A stretch of 64,000 nt of DNA from Varroa destructor. Its lineage: Eukaryota > Arthropoda > Arachnida > Mesostigmata > Varroidae. This document shows, in pieces, positions 42,763-56,719 of this stretch (position 1 is the first letter of the stretch; each line of letters starts with the position of its first letter). The notes beneath the pieces were generated by a model. It saw only the letters and a list, made by a program, of their open reading frames with translations. It searched no databases and had not been told where the DNA came from. The stretch is from positions 60,040,894-60,104,893 of the forward strand of contig NW_019211454.1 in NCBI RefSeq assembly GCF_002443255.2. Direction: 5' to 3'. Both the position numbers and the translations under genes were made by a program.

Positions 42763-44366
42763 GACATGGACGTTCGAATTGACGAAGCATCAAGGGGCGA
42801 CGCTGACAAGAACAGCGACAAACATGGCAGTGAGAGTAGATGCTTTTCCCATAGAACATTGACGGCGTCAAAGGCAACGATGCCCATAGTGATATCAGCT
42901 ATACACTTGATAAGGGGAGTCGAGATCGATGTCGACGTAGATCTTAACCGCTGACACTACCAAAGATAAAAAAAAAATGCTTAGAATGCAATAAGGTTAA
43001 ATTTTCGCGATGGACGTTTACTTGCGGAGGCAAACTCCTTTTTCCTCATTTACATTGTGTGTTATTGTAGTTTCGGCGATCGGACGAGACCTACTCCACA
43101 CGTTATTAAGCTGTCATCTGACTAACTGGCAACTGGCCGATCCTCTTAGCTGCACGGCGTAGAGAGACATCATTTGCGGGAAACCATTGTGCCTCTTTTT
43201 CGAGGAGTAATTAAGCCATCGTCGTAAAACTGCGAATGCAAGACATGGTGGCCTGTGAGACGTTCCCAATGGACAGAGTGTAACCTTTCAACTGCTGCAG
43301 CTGTAGCAAGGTCGAAGTGGCAAGACAACATCTGCAGGCCTCTGGTCTTCTCTGCAATACAATCATCAGGCTCAGGCTTAACCCGTTTTCCATCTAGTAG
43401 ATATCTATGAGATATCGAAAAACGATCATTGGACATCATGACAGCTACAGCAGAAGTAGGCAATGTAGATGCTGCTGCCCCCACGGCAAAAGCGGATGTA
43501 CATGCACTGGCACCTATATCAAGAGATGTTCATTACAAATCGTGGGTACCTTAATAGTAGTAGCGGCTAATGATGGTGAAATTTCAGCGGAATAGCACTG
43601 TCAGTGGCAACTCTTTCTAGCGACGCTTCTGACAGAACTTGCAGTCGCCATGGCCGTACTAGCTATATCAGAGCTCATTTTTGCCGTGAACGATCATATG
43701 TTTATAATTGTCATGATAGTGATGCTGGTAGATAAGAGGTATAGATACAGTCTGACAGTCGTTCGTTTTGGCTGTATGTAGCTAAGCAGACATCTTATAT
43801 CGTTGCGGGGTATAAACCGATTCTGGTTCATTGAAACAAAACTGCGACAGGCAGGATCATCAACTCGATCATATTGAGCATCAGAGAAGGCTCCCTATAC
43901 ATCGCGCTCAGCAAATATATTCTAGCTGAATTAAGCAACTGTGCTTCCTGTTGTAATCGCGTCTCTAATCTGAGCGTTAAGACTCTTAATGATCCGGACA
44001 TTACGTGGTTTGTTAGCTGTTTCCCTGTCTCTCTCTCCCTCTCGCTCTCATCTATATAGAGTTTAGCGTAGCAACTTCCTAGGACAATCAGCGATCGGTA
44101 TGTGTGCTTGATAATTCAAGTGTTCATTTTGGTAATTGGGGTGCTTTCGTGGTTGCCAATGGGAGCGTTCTCTTCAGAACGGGAATATCAAATTTAAGGT
44201 CAGTTTCATTGTACGCTAAGGAAAAGAGGTGAAATAAGTAGCACCGAATCTGTGTCCTGTCTGTTGTTTTACTCATAGGGAAAACGGATGAACAACTAGC
44301 GTTGGTCCTCGTAATTAACACTTTACCTCATCCTATCGTGACATAACGTAATTTATGTCTCATATT

Positions 44367-44369
<3 letters not shown>

Positions 44370-44399
<30 letters not shown>
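44370..44399. repeat. Microsatellite (TA)15
   Basis: Uninterrupted TA dinucleotides seen directly. Confidence 0.95.
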
Positions 44400-44404
<5 letters not shown>

Positions 44405-45088
44405 AATGGGAAATATACCGAGGTCGAGTTCTACGAATGAGAACATTCTGCATTTCAACCCTGAAACAAAGAGTATCCGTTTTGTACAATTTTATCTAAA
44501 ACACTTTTCTAACGATTCAACTTCCCCACTCTATAAATTACGAACGAACAAATTCAGGTACAACTGGACTTCGAGCACGAAAGATAATTTTATTCTGTTC
44601 ACGCTATGATGTGACACTGACGAGGCTGCTAATCGTACCTTCTAAAAGTGTCACATACGACGAAGAGCTACAGCGGCTTGAAACAATAGTCCAAATGTGT
44701 AGTCGAGTATTTAGTGAGGCTGCACGACAGGCTCATTATGCATTCTCAGCCTACAGCACGTACGTAAATGATAGGCGACAACCAACGTGAGGTGGCTGTA
44801 ATGACTTTTCTTTCTACAAATTATAGATTGTTATTGATACAGTTTACTGTTGTCGTAGAAAGGGTTCAACCGCGATCGGCCATCGATTATCGCCTCTGTT
44901 GAGCTCTCTTTGCAAAGTAGATGTTGGCAAAAGGTAACCATTCTTGTTCGTGTATTCTTATCTATCTTCCTGACTGCGCAGCCCTCATGAGCATCGGTGA
45001 ACACTGCGTTTCTATATGATCGACGATAGCAAAGCAATGATACGAAGGGCGGCATATGATGAACAGAACAGAATTCAATGAGGATTGT

Positions 45089-45124
45089 AGATCTAATACT
45101 GTAGACTGATCTAATACTGTAGAA
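45089..45124. repeat. 18-base tandem duplication
   Basis: GATCTAATACTGTAGA occurs twice at an 18-base period, separated by CT. This looks like a simple local duplication. Confidence 0.85.
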
Positions 45125-45377
45125 AGACGAACTTATAAGACGGGACATCAGGTTATTATTCGATATCGATCGAGATCGAGATCACGCGGTTTTCAGTCAG
45201 TTAGACGGATACGGTCAGCAAGGAACAGACCCCTGACTGGCTCAATGACACTTATCTCTTTGGAGGCACTATAGTGAACTAGGGAAGCAGCAAACAGGCA
45301 GGAAACCGTCGAGATAAACAAGAGGGAGATAGAAAGGATAGCTTATGCTGCTTCTATTTCGGTTGAATGCCACTGTT

Positions 45378-45430
45378 GACCGATTGGTCTAGAGTATGGT
45401 CTCTCGGTGATACTCATTCTAATGGTGTAT
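45378..45430 (+). pseudogene. Possible 5' half of a tRNA-like module
   Basis: GATTGGTCTAGAGTATGGTC resembles the 5' half of a Pro-type tRNA (A box TGGTCTAGAGTATGG), but no B box follows; a TA repeat begins about 45 bases downstream. This could be a truncated SINE or chance. Confidence 0.2.
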
Positions 45431-48400
45431 ATATATATACGCACGCATGAATTCTATGGATGGATCGATGAGTGTCGACCTTATGCGAATCCATATTGTT
45501 GTCGTCAAGCAGATTACCGGTGGAGCTGGAATCACTATTTGTACATCGCACGGAAAAAGCGGCTGTTACAACGTATCAAAGTGATTTCCATTTCTCTCAG
45601 ATCTAGCGATTATTCATTTTGTTGTTCATATAAATATTTACAGTTTGGCTGTAGTCACGAAAATTCAAAAGCTTCGTAAATACGAACAAACAATTCACGT
45701 ATCTGTATAATATACGCGTGTTATATATGTATATTGATAAGACTTTAATACGAACCCGAAACACAGTTTAGGGGAACGGGTGGGGTTACGTTGTGGGCAC
45801 AATCCTTTTGAGGCCATTCGCATAAGCAGCGAGGAACTTATTTAACACAATAGTGAAATTGCGATAGGCGATACTGCGCAGATATACTGCTACTAAATAC
45901 AAGCTGTTTTAAATAGCAAAAAGTACATTACAAGCCCGAGGCGTAACAGCGGATGTAATGCCGATAATTTCTATTAGGACGGCGCTAGTCAGATAAATGG
46001 AGTCTATTATCCTTTATGGATGATTTTGTTCTCTAAGTTTAATATTAAGCGATCGCGCTCTTCTTGCTTTCTTCTCTCCTCTGCACACACAGCTTTTTTC
46101 GTAAATGTCTATTTGCGAATAGACTCCACATTACGTTGGGAGTAAGAGGCGAACTTGAACTACTCCGCCAACATACTAAAAAAAAAAAATGTAAGCTACA
46201 AATAAAAACAATGGTGTTTACGACTACACAATGGGCTAGCTGTTTATCCGTATATAGACTGCATTAGTAAGCCACCCAGCATCGTGCAACTATTACAAAT
46301 GGTAGGTCTAGAAATTGTATTGGCTCTGCTAGGAGTCAACCATTCGTTACTTTACCTTCTAAATGCTTTTTGTTGTTTTGTATAGATTATTACATATAGC
46401 CTGGTTACAAACGGCGGTCGTCGTTCGCGACCACCGCTGTAGCGGTTGTCCACTATCACTATCCTTTAGGGAATCATTGCTTGGCAACTGCCATCGTCGC
46501 AGAGCCCGCCCCTGGCGACCCTGTGCGGTGACTTGCCCTACTGCCGAAGGCCTCATAAGTAGCGACTCTCTTCCGGTGGCGATGGCGATATGGGAGATGA
46601 CAGGCAGAACGATTAGCGCAGCAGAACGCCTTCAGCGTCGCTGGTGTTAGCGTTGCAATTGCTATAGCCATTAGTGTCATCATCGTCATTTCAGTATACG
46701 TCAGCACAAGAATCATCGTCCATTGCTCTTATTGACAGAACCACACTCCTCTCACATACTGTAATGTCTTGTTTACGAGTTAGCTAACGTACTTCAACCC
46801 AAAAAACGGACAGTGAGTGCAGACGTATCTACGCCAGCAGTAACACTGTGTATTGTTGTTGGAGGTGGTGAGAGTAACATGTATGCTTTTATGGCAGCTG
46901 CATAACATTCTCCAGCCAGCTGGAGTGATGCTGATGGCCGTGGAATCCCAGGAGCTCAACAACGACAGAAGCAGCTACAAGCTTGAAATCAAATGCCGTC
47001 AGTGCCGCTATCTTCAGTAACGGCGTCAGCAATAAGGTACGCGTACCGGACACGCTACGTCTGTCGCGGAAGTGATGCTCATCTGTAGTCTCCACACGGC
47101 ATTGCACAGCTTTCACAAAATAGGCAACACTTTCACTATCTACTACATCCACCTTCCTCCCTAAAAACATTGCAATCATAAACATTAGAAGATACTGCAT
47201 CTAGCTCTACAAAAAAAGCGACGCCAGCATAATTCGTTTATTGCGAAGTTTATTTAGGTAATTAATTAAGTTGCCATTTGTATCGATACCTGAGAGTAGA
47301 AATCACAAAATATAATGCAGGCAGCTATATTTATATAAAATGATAGGGTGACGGTATATGTAATGGTCAAGGTAGCTGTATAATGGAGCGAATTAGATGG
47401 TTATCTAATCTTCGAGGTATATATATACGGCTTTGATATTATCGTTAATATATATATGCGCGTTTGTGCTCGTATGTTTTCATTCTATTAAAAGTATGGT
47501 CGTTTGCGGACGTTATATTGCCGGCCATTCAAAGTGGATGCCACAGTCACGATATGGAAAGGAATAGCATATCTAATTAGCCAGTTATTCATTTTTTCTT
47601 ATACGGGTGGTTATTACCGTTTGTTCAAGCTTTTTTTTTTCTATTTCGATTGTTACTTTTCTATTCATGATGATTCTATATATCTTCACACTCGTCTCAA
47701 GCCACCACTGAATTTCATTTATATTCGTATAGCGGATTATGCAATGTTTATTAGATACAATCTTTTATCCTTTTTCTGTTCAGTTTTTGATGATCGTAAA
47801 ATTGCTCCCGGCGTTTAGTCTAAAAAAAGACGATTGAAATTAGATATAATTCGTTCTATTCAGTCAGTAGCAATCATTTTCTTCCAGCTCTACAGATAAA
47901 CAACGCATGCAGATATTGGCTAACTTTCACGATGGCGTCAAGTGTCCATTATCTAGAAACACCCACAATATGCGGATATTATTGTAACACAAGTACTTTC
48001 GCTTTCTAACTGCGGCCCACAAGAAGGAGCCGCAACGGGTTGGAACAAAGCTAGCTCGAAATAGGCCTATTTCAGTGGCAATCACGATATGTCGTCTTCA
48101 ATGGCACTGTGGTCCAGACAAAGGTCATTGACCAAACGCGGTTCGTTAATTTAACAACAGAGGGCACAGGAGGGTATTGAATCATCCGGTCCTCATAGGA
48201 ATCTTAATTATTTCTTCGTTTCCCGGCATAATTGTTATGCTAGATTATTTTGTATTAAGTTATCGTCCCGAATTTGTATAATGATGATCCAAATTAGCGT
48301 GTAAGCTGTTAAATTGGCCAAGGTATAGAATATGGCCATATTCGTTTGTCTGCTACTGCTGTGTGTAAAGCTATATCACGTCGTCCGCTCGTGTAATGGT

Positions 48401-49487
48401 ACTATGTGAAACGTAATGCTGGAAAAACGCTCGCTATTTTATTTCATATATTAATATAGATTTAAGGGGTAGTCTTCTTCCAACCTAAAAACAACGTATG
48501 ATAGATGACTTCAGTGACTGGCTGCAGAATTATCTCCACCTGTGCCACGCAGACGTCTTTACATTGTCGCACTGCATTCTATTTGGGTACGCTACTTCCT
48601 CTCACTGAAACCCCTTACATGTATATGTATATTTAATAGCTCGATCGCAGAAGTAAACTAAGTTATATTCATTGAACCTCCCACAGCTTGATTCTGGACA
48701 CGAATTGATTGATCAGAAAGTTTTGACTGAAGCTAGAAAGGAAGTTGTTAAAGAACTGATCGACGCGCAAAGAATTCGTAGTAATGTTAAATGCACTTAG
48801 CTTCCGCCGGAAGTGGGATCCCCCCTCGCCCAAATCGTCATCATTACTACGATGGGCGCTTATAGAACTCCTACTATATATAGGTATTCTATGAATAGGT
48901 TTCGTAAAAAGAGTTTTACGTGGATCAGTGCTAATGCCGCAGGTTTACTCTAAAACTCTTTGACACACCCTCATATAGGCTACAGGGCACTGTAGGATAA
49001 GAGGATTTGCAAGGTCCTCAGCACTTAGTACGCAAAAATATTACTTGAATGTATGTGGCGGAATCGACCAGCTGGAGAGGTTCGCTGTGACAGGACAACT
49101 TGCAATCAGTTCCTCCTATCCATCCTCGTAGACGTGGCCACGAAATAGCAATACATCGCTTCATTAAGGGTTTAGTTCAATATCAACTACGTTCACTCAT
49201 AGCCCGCATTTTTACACGAACTGCAAATCAAAGCCATAAAAAGTGTTGTTTTTAAGATTTTGTGCAGATACTAGATTTTCCGACGACAGGCAAGTTTTTC
49301 ATTAAAAAAAAAGTCTTATTTTTATGTTAAGACTGCGCTCGTAGCTTCCAAGTTACCCGGTTTGCTCTTAGCACAAAGGAAGTTCTTATTCCCTCAAGGA
49401 ATGGCCAATCAGAAAATGGATCAGATTATCCTCTAGTCCAAGCTATAAACGGACGCAGTTATATAGTACACGTAGCTATATATATAT

Positions 49488-49505
49488 ACTCGTATATATA
49501 CGAGT
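49488..49505. repeat. Perfect 18-base palindrome
   Basis: ACTCGTATATATACGAGT equals its own reverse complement. It is directly preceded by a short TA run. Confidence 0.9.
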
Positions 49506-52500
49506 GAATAGGGCTGGTGGAGTAGAATAGAGCATGGTAGTGTCTTCATTTACGTCGGTGCTAAAGGCGATAACGAAGAACCCAACAATTACTCCAACTC
49601 ACTGCTTCAGCGCCCGCAAAAAAGACTCAACTTTGGAACTTTTGCTTCCACGTCCGTTTTATGACGAGAAAATTCTACCTGTATGCATTCAAATTTACGC
49701 TCCAATGCTATATTCTGCTTCGTACAGTTTAGCCACTGCTATTACTACTATAACAATCAACAAGATAACTACCTTGGACAAAAGCTTCCCTTTCAATGAT
49801 AAACCAATAATAAGCTAGCTTGATAATGATGCTGTCCACACTTGGACATTGAAGTTTCACGCCATACATCGTCGGGAGTTAAGCATCAGTTACCCTAAGT
49901 TGAAACTAATTTTGAACGTTTACTATCTATTAAATCCATATATGAGATGAGGTACTTTATATGATCACGTTTACACTATACCGAATCTGTGAACCTAACG
50001 TGTATGAGAATTACGTTCAAATTTACAGATTTTGTTTTCACATCGACGGAAAATGTTGCAATGTTTTTAGTTCCATTTTTGGTATGATTGGGCTCGATGC
50101 TTGTTGATCTTACATTCGAATATTATAATAGATACACACACACACGGACTAACATGACCAAATACATTAGAGGTCCACATCGTCATGGGTACCGCACAAC
50201 ACAATCCAAAATAACAGCCATAGCCGCCGCTGCATCAAAATTTCATCGCTGAATTCGTAAGAGGCTTTGGGTCACCCGGGCCTGCTGTCAGCACCCCAAC
50301 AACCCTCTACCGGGAGACCCGAGCTAAGTAAGCGGAAGACCAACGGTGACGAAGATCGCTAAGAAAGAAAGCAGGTGAGCTCTTTCTTGCGATGCACCAC
50401 TTTTTACCTTCGGGCATTTTTAAAAACAATCCCTGGGCCTGCCCCCTAACAAATTACGACTACTCCGTTCCTTCCGGCTAAGGGCAGAAATGCCCGGAGC
50501 AACGCCTCAGGTTATTCTTGTAACAGACTTATTTTGACCTGCAAGCAGTGGCACAACGCGCTGCCAACAGCAGTGGAAACAGCATTACCTAAGGCAAAGA
50601 CCACGACGACTGGCAACACAACCGGTTCCTTAGACAGCCAGCTTTGAACGGCCTCTCTCGTGTGCTAACAACATAATCAACGAGATGCAGATATTACACG
50701 GTGAAGAGTCGCTGGATGGATGATTCGAGCGGAAAACTTATGCTGCCAGCTATGCAAGCCAATCAAATACATCTTCACTAATATACAGATGCGCAAGCCC
50801 ACTTAGGATAAGGCATATTTTTCACGCATCGATTTTGATTTCCTCATTCAGTTGACCAGAGCACAATGGGATTTGATCTCGTTTCAACAGCATTAGGAAA
50901 AAGCCTTATTAAAGGAACTACAATGGGGTTTTCCTGTTATTGTGTTCCCTACGTTCAGCTAGTGCCTGATCGTGTAACAGAGTCTTTTTTCAATGATTCA
51001 TCTATCAAAATACGTGAGCGCGTACCCCTTCCTACACCTCCTTACCACACCAGATTAACTGCAGAAGGAATCAGTGATGTTTGCGATCATCTATCAATGA
51101 ATTTATCATAGATTTGGCCCGGATTCCCTAAAGGAATTGTTTTTTGTCGTGCTATTCCCACGGTTTCCATCGCTGTTAGCGATAAAAGAAAAAATTGAAA
51201 GCGTTGGTAGCGGCTTCAGCAGGGCTGGGAGAAGCGCGTCTGCGTTCGTTTAGATGCACGTAGTTTCAGTTTGCTATTACCATTGTTGTTACTTCATTGC
51301 TGCTGTTTCCGCGGTTAGACTCATATTCCCGCTTACAATCGGATTACTTAATTCAGCCCGGTTTTGACACCGACGTGGCATAGGACGTCGAGCTTCCTAT
51401 CCACGGTACGAAAGATACTCAAATGACTAAGCGCACCGATTACAGATGCTGTTGCTATTGTTGCTGCTACAACAACACAGGGAGTATGTGGCAGAGCGAT
51501 GTGGCTAGTGCAGAATAAAGTGGCATGGCGATGGACCGACGGACTAACGACCGACAATGGCGACGTAACAAAACATACCATGGCCGACGTAGCGACCATT
51601 ACTATCACGGTTAACGCACCGCTACCGCTGCGCCTTCTGCTTAAATTGGCATGGCCACCGATTACGTGATGAAATGACAGTGGATCCACAGTCGCAGTGG
51701 CGAAAAACACAGCAGTCAATCCATTCGTAGAAGCAATTGACGCTTTCCACGTTTGGCGAAGCTGCTTTTTTTACGTATCGCTGCTGCTGTTATCTATCGT
51801 TGACGAAGGAAAAGACATCAGCAGCATGCAGAAAGGCAATGACCATCTAGGAAGAGTTGTTAAAATGTGGCAACGTTGAACCGAACAGGAATTGGGAGCT
51901 ACTACAATAACAATATCTAAGTAATGACCCTTGTAGCGTCACCACCCCCCGTCGACATAACAATAATAACAGTGGTCAGCATTAACATAGGCACCATAAT
52001 CATTGAGATGCTCAATTGCAATTACCGTTATCGTATGTGTTTTTTTTTTAATTTTTCGGTCGCAGACATCTGTTTACCTTCACTAGAAACAGTTACGTCT
52101 TGTTCTTAACTCATTCTATTTGTAAACTAAAATACGATAAATTATCGATCTTCTTGTAAAGGTATAACTTAGCTCAACTTAAACATGCAATTTTTCAAAG
52201 AGACTCTGAATAGTGTTTCCTTCGCGTTTTGGCCCAATGAAACAATATCTACCTAGCGTAAGCCTGTGAATTTGTGGCTAGGCCACAATGGGTGGACCTT
52301 ATTATGCCGGAATTACTATCCACTAATTCTTTTCTTATACATTAATCCAACTTGTCAACAAATAGTACAAAAGATTGTCGTGAGGGGAGGCTACAGTCAA
52401 CGAATCATTAGGCTATGGGTATTCAGCTGCCAGATGGCACGATCTGACTGTCTATCTGTGGCCATGGGTGTTAGTTCAGTATTATGCAATCTGAAGAACT

Positions 52501-55500
52501 ATGTAGGTATGTCCATCAGAATTGAAAACGTTCACTCCATCGATTCATAATTATCATAATGATTCGGTCATTTTTATGACCCTTCCGTGCTACGTTAACG
52601 CTATCTGTTGGCAGTGACGGCAATATAATTGACGCTTGTCCCGCTAATATTAAAAAATGGGTACGGTAATTTGAAGAGAAAAGGTTGACGTTGCATCAAA
52701 GCCCTTCCTTTTTCTAAGGGGAATCTCGCTTCTAATCTGGGCTGAAAAAATGACAAAGCAATGATAAACAAGCCATATCAGTCCGTTACCCCTAAGCCCT
52801 AAAGCCGATAGGATTTTTAACAAGCATTGCTTAACAGGCAGGTCTTGGTTTGAATAACGACGTCAGTAGGAGTAGTTGATTATTTGCACTGCAGAGTTGC
52901 CACACACAGAAAGCTGCGAATTTGACAAACACACGATCGTGTGAAGAGATGGCGCACCAAAAGACGCAATTGTATAGGGATGCTACTAAGGACAAATTAA
53001 CGTAATAGGTATGCTGATATTAGCATCATGGCGGTGGTCATAGAGATCTGAGTGGCTGGCTCATGTTGGCCTTCACTGGAATTATTAGTCAACAAAAGAA
53101 CTTGAAGAACTGGGCGGTTCCGTTGTTAACAAAAGCCTGAAAATTACGACACAACAGTGGCAGGGCTTCGGAAAGGGAGTCGAAAGTAAGTCTGCCAGCG
53201 ATGGTATTGGGATCGGTTCTTGTTGGTAGATGGGCCGACGAAAAGGAACGCAAGAGATATCAAGTGATAAATTTTGGCAAGGTCTGTAAGTTAAAGCTAA
53301 ACCCTTTAGTAACTTGTCGGATAATACTTTATGTGAGAAAGCAGAAATTCAGTTTAAACTCGAAATACGCGAAAAATATATCGTTTCAATTAAAGGGTAC
53401 ATTTTCTGAAGTATGGTAATTAGTAGAGTTACAAAACCTGTACTCAGATGTTGGTTACTAAATACCGCCTAAAATCGAAAATAGTGAAGGTACTTGGTTA
53501 ACTCAATAAGCCAGTGTCGATCGATAAGATAAAAAAAAATCCTATACAGCGGCAATATAAAAAATTTATCGTATCATAGAAAGAAGGAGAAAGGAACGTA
53601 AGAATGACATGCAGAACCATACACGCGGACCAAACAAGACAGAAGTTACATGCTTGTACGCACATCTTTCTGTTTTTATGGTCAGTCTGTTGCATCATAA
53701 GCACACACGGCTCGAGGCGTTCACTCCAGCAGCAGCAGCTGCTGCAATAGCACCTTCTAAAAAACCCGGGTCGTCAGCACTTCAAATAGCAGCACCTACG
53801 ACCAACATAGTGCGACCGTACGAGTAGCGGCGTGTGCTCCTACATCAGCTTTTGCGATGCAAATACGATTTCGAACGAATTACAGCTAACAGCGGCTTCC
53901 AGTCGCGTCATTACATTTTTTTTCCTTTTTCTTCCTGTTCATGTCGATTCGTCAGTCTGTCTATCTGTTTTTTGTCTGGCACCAGCACTGCCGGCAAAGA
54001 CATAGTTAACAAGCGTAGCAGACGTAAACGTTGATCCAAACCCAGGGGCGTGCAGATGGACGAGTCCATAGCGAGCTGTTGTTGTATACTGCCACTTCTG
54101 ATGCCGTTGTCAAAGTGATCCCTTTCAAACATAGGCCAACAGACGGCCGCTGGACAAACAGTTCAAATATAGAGTGCACCTACCACGATCATTGTTAACA
54201 ACAGCAGCAGCAGTTACGATTGTGAAGTCCAACGTCAGGCCGGAGTAAAGCAATGTAAAAACAGCCAATCCAGCAGTGGCAACGAGAAACAGGCACGTGC
54301 TGCTAAACGAAGAGAGTCCGCTCGAAAGTGGACCACACTGAAAAAGCAGTACCATTGTCACTGCTATCAAGAAGAAACTGTGTGGGTGGTTTCCAGTGGC
54401 AGCTGGTGATGCAGTACCAGTTATGCCAGCAGCAGTAACAATAGCATTTCTAATAATTGCTGATGCTAGTTCGTTCCGTCTTAGAGCCAGGCTTCAGCTG
54501 ATGGCCACTACTGCCGGCGCCACTTGCTACCAAGCGTCGCGTTTGCATCCTGTCAAGCGAATATGACTGCTACCACAAGAACTGTAAAAGATTGCTTTGT
54601 TCAATTAAAAATCGTTTATTGACAAACAGAAAAAGGTTCTGGTGAAGCGGCAAATCCGTTGTTGGTCGCCCGTCCATGAAAGGGTCATTTCCACCCTTTA
54701 GCTAATAATTAGTCGCTCACCTTAACTCAATTGCATGTTTTGTGGAACATTTTAAATCCAGCGCTATGTTGACAGCGACAAATGACAATACTGACACCTA
54801 AAAAAGGACAGCAGAAAATTGTCCCCAATGAAGACCTCCCGCCTTGTTCGCAGTTTTTACACAGATACAAGTACGACGCTGATCAACTAACCAAAAAGAA
54901 CAGCTGTGTATTATAGGTTTTCACGAATTATTGAATGTATTAGTCGATTGGATAACATGTCGAACTTCCTTATGTTATGACACAATAACTTAATATGTCA
55001 ATTCAAAGTTCAAAAATCTTTAGTAGGTCTACTAACACAGAAAGGCCTGCTAAAATGATTTTTATTTGTCGTTTTCTCCTGTTCTTCTTTCGTCAAAGCC
55101 GTAATAAGTACTAGCGGCAGTTAGTGTAGTCTCCTTGTTCCAGGTTCCAATTGGCATTTTTGCCGGATAATACCAACTGGAATTTCACTTTTCTCTTCTG
55201 GATCTTTCCTCCCTTCGAACTGCGCTTTCGAGGCGTTCGATCTAAGGAACCGATATCATCCTAGCGTATAGATTAGAAGAACTTACGCCTTATGTAGAGG
55301 AAAATATACCCTGTTCTGTAGGCAAGGTTTCTGAAGTTCGAAGCCATGCCGAAACTCACATAGAAGGTGGCTTGTAGTAAGGGAGGCATGATGGACAGAG
55401 TAAAAGTGATCCAATATATTGATGCTGTAGATTCAGAGAGAGAAAAATAGAAAATCACACGGACCAAGAATCTAGTCTAGAAGAACGACGCGTCCATTTG

Positions 55501-56649
55501 TCTAAGCCTATTCCTGCTCGGCTTTGCAGTTGGCTCCACATATATTAGCTGCAAGGTCCAGGGTTTAGGGTCCAAAGGAGCAGTAAGTATAGAAGCAAGC
55601 CACAACTAACTGGAGAACAACATGAAAACTAAATAATTCCAACGACATAGGGAAGCATTCGCGGGAAGGACACTCCCAAGAAACACTCGCATTGATACGC
55701 CATCCATTGTATAATGATTATATATTTTTTTAAAGGTCCCATTAAGAAAGCAGCACGCGTAACGATTCGAGACCGGGCCCAGAAAAACGAAGCTAAGGAA
55801 TAGCCAGAAACGTTACGTCGACCAGAGATCGTATTGAGGAAGCTCAGTCGTTTCAAGAGCTGTATCTACAGATATTTTCAGTTGAAATTTTGCTTCATCA
55901 TTCTGAACGCCGTTCGCTATTTCTAACAAGACCTGGTTAAAAATGTAATGAAAAGCGTGGCTCACACCGGTTTTGCACTCAGTACAGATGGGGTTTATGG
56001 TATCTTCTTACGCTATGGCTGCCCCCCTCCACGGTTAGATCGTATAGTGCATTCCCCCGCGCCATGAATTGCACCAGCGGCCAAAGGCTGACACGTAGAT
56101 GAATTTCTGGATGCGTCTACTTGTATCGAGTGTGGTACTTCCTGCTTATGTGAGATCCGTTAAAGCCACAAACGAAGCTTACGTCTTACCGACCGCCAGC
56201 GCTATTCGCTAATCAAGTGCTTGTTGGACACCAATAATGCCACTGTTACAGCGGTACACCACTTAGAATTCATTATGGTGTGAGCATAATTGCACGAATG
56301 GTCAATGTATTCGTACACAGACATGTACTTATAGGTATATGACGATATACATACATGGGTACTTTACGTGAAATATCGTCACGATGTAATTATGCAGATA
56401 TCTAATATACAGCGCCCGTTCTACACGGTCATACTTTATTCATCAAACTTTACGCGTACGCGACTTGAAGAAAGAGAAACCGGCCAGGAGATGAGCTCGC
56501 GGAAAAGCAACGATATATTGACATATTATTCCATTTCCAAGAACGACTCGTTTACAACAACACGCCAGCGTTGTATTAACATGTATGCACATAAACTGGG
56601 TCAGAGCATTGGGTAAATAGAATATAGGTGCTAACGACCATTTCGCTCT

Positions 56650-56671
56650 AAATTTGGTTCCAGGCAACAAA
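56650..56671 (+). other. Splice acceptor and 8-base 5' UTR end of the ZP gene
   Basis: A tract reading AATTTGGTTCCAG ends at 56663, only 8 bases before the start codon. If it is used, the exon carrying the signal peptide is not the first exon, and the transcription start lies further upstream beyond an intron of unknown length. The upstream exon cannot be identified from sequence alone. Confidence 0.5.
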
Positions 56672-56719
56672 ATGCAGAGGTTCATTCTATGCGTCCTGCT
56701 TGCTACGGCTGTTGGTCAG
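56672..56719 (+). other. Coding exon 1: start codon and signal peptide
   Basis: This 48-base exon encodes 16 residues: a start Met, one Arg, then a hydrophobic run ending AVGQ, which is a textbook secretory signal. The start context is CAACAAAATG, close to the arthropod translation-start consensus. The exon ends CAG followed by the donor GTGAGA at 56720. The choice rests on three things that fit together: a signal peptide exactly where the ZP family needs one, a strong donor, and phase 0 matching the next exon. A single cDNA read across 56719/57854 would settle it. Confidence 0.8.

Larger units (their letters stand above)
28140..56649. other. Non-coding stretch upstream of the ZP gene, no gene recognised
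   Basis: No open frame here shows a family motif. The stretch holds the (TC)n array at 29882-29921, several AT arrays, a (GCTG)n array, four tRNA-like modules (39.0-45.4 kb), an 18-base tandem duplication at 45.1 kb and an 18-base perfect palindrome at 49.49 kb. Part of it may be a 5' intron or regulatory DNA of the ZP gene, because that gene's start codon follows a splice acceptor. Confidence 0.6.

Noticed and set aside
45092..45124. Two TAATACTGT segments like the miR-8/200 5' end
   Set aside because: Only the seed-length portion matches, the copies come from an 18-base duplication, and no hairpin arm is present.
51348..51719. 123-codon minus-strand frame
   Set aside because: Composition is hydrophobic and Ser/Thr-rich without a motif; no splice signals or neighbours support it.
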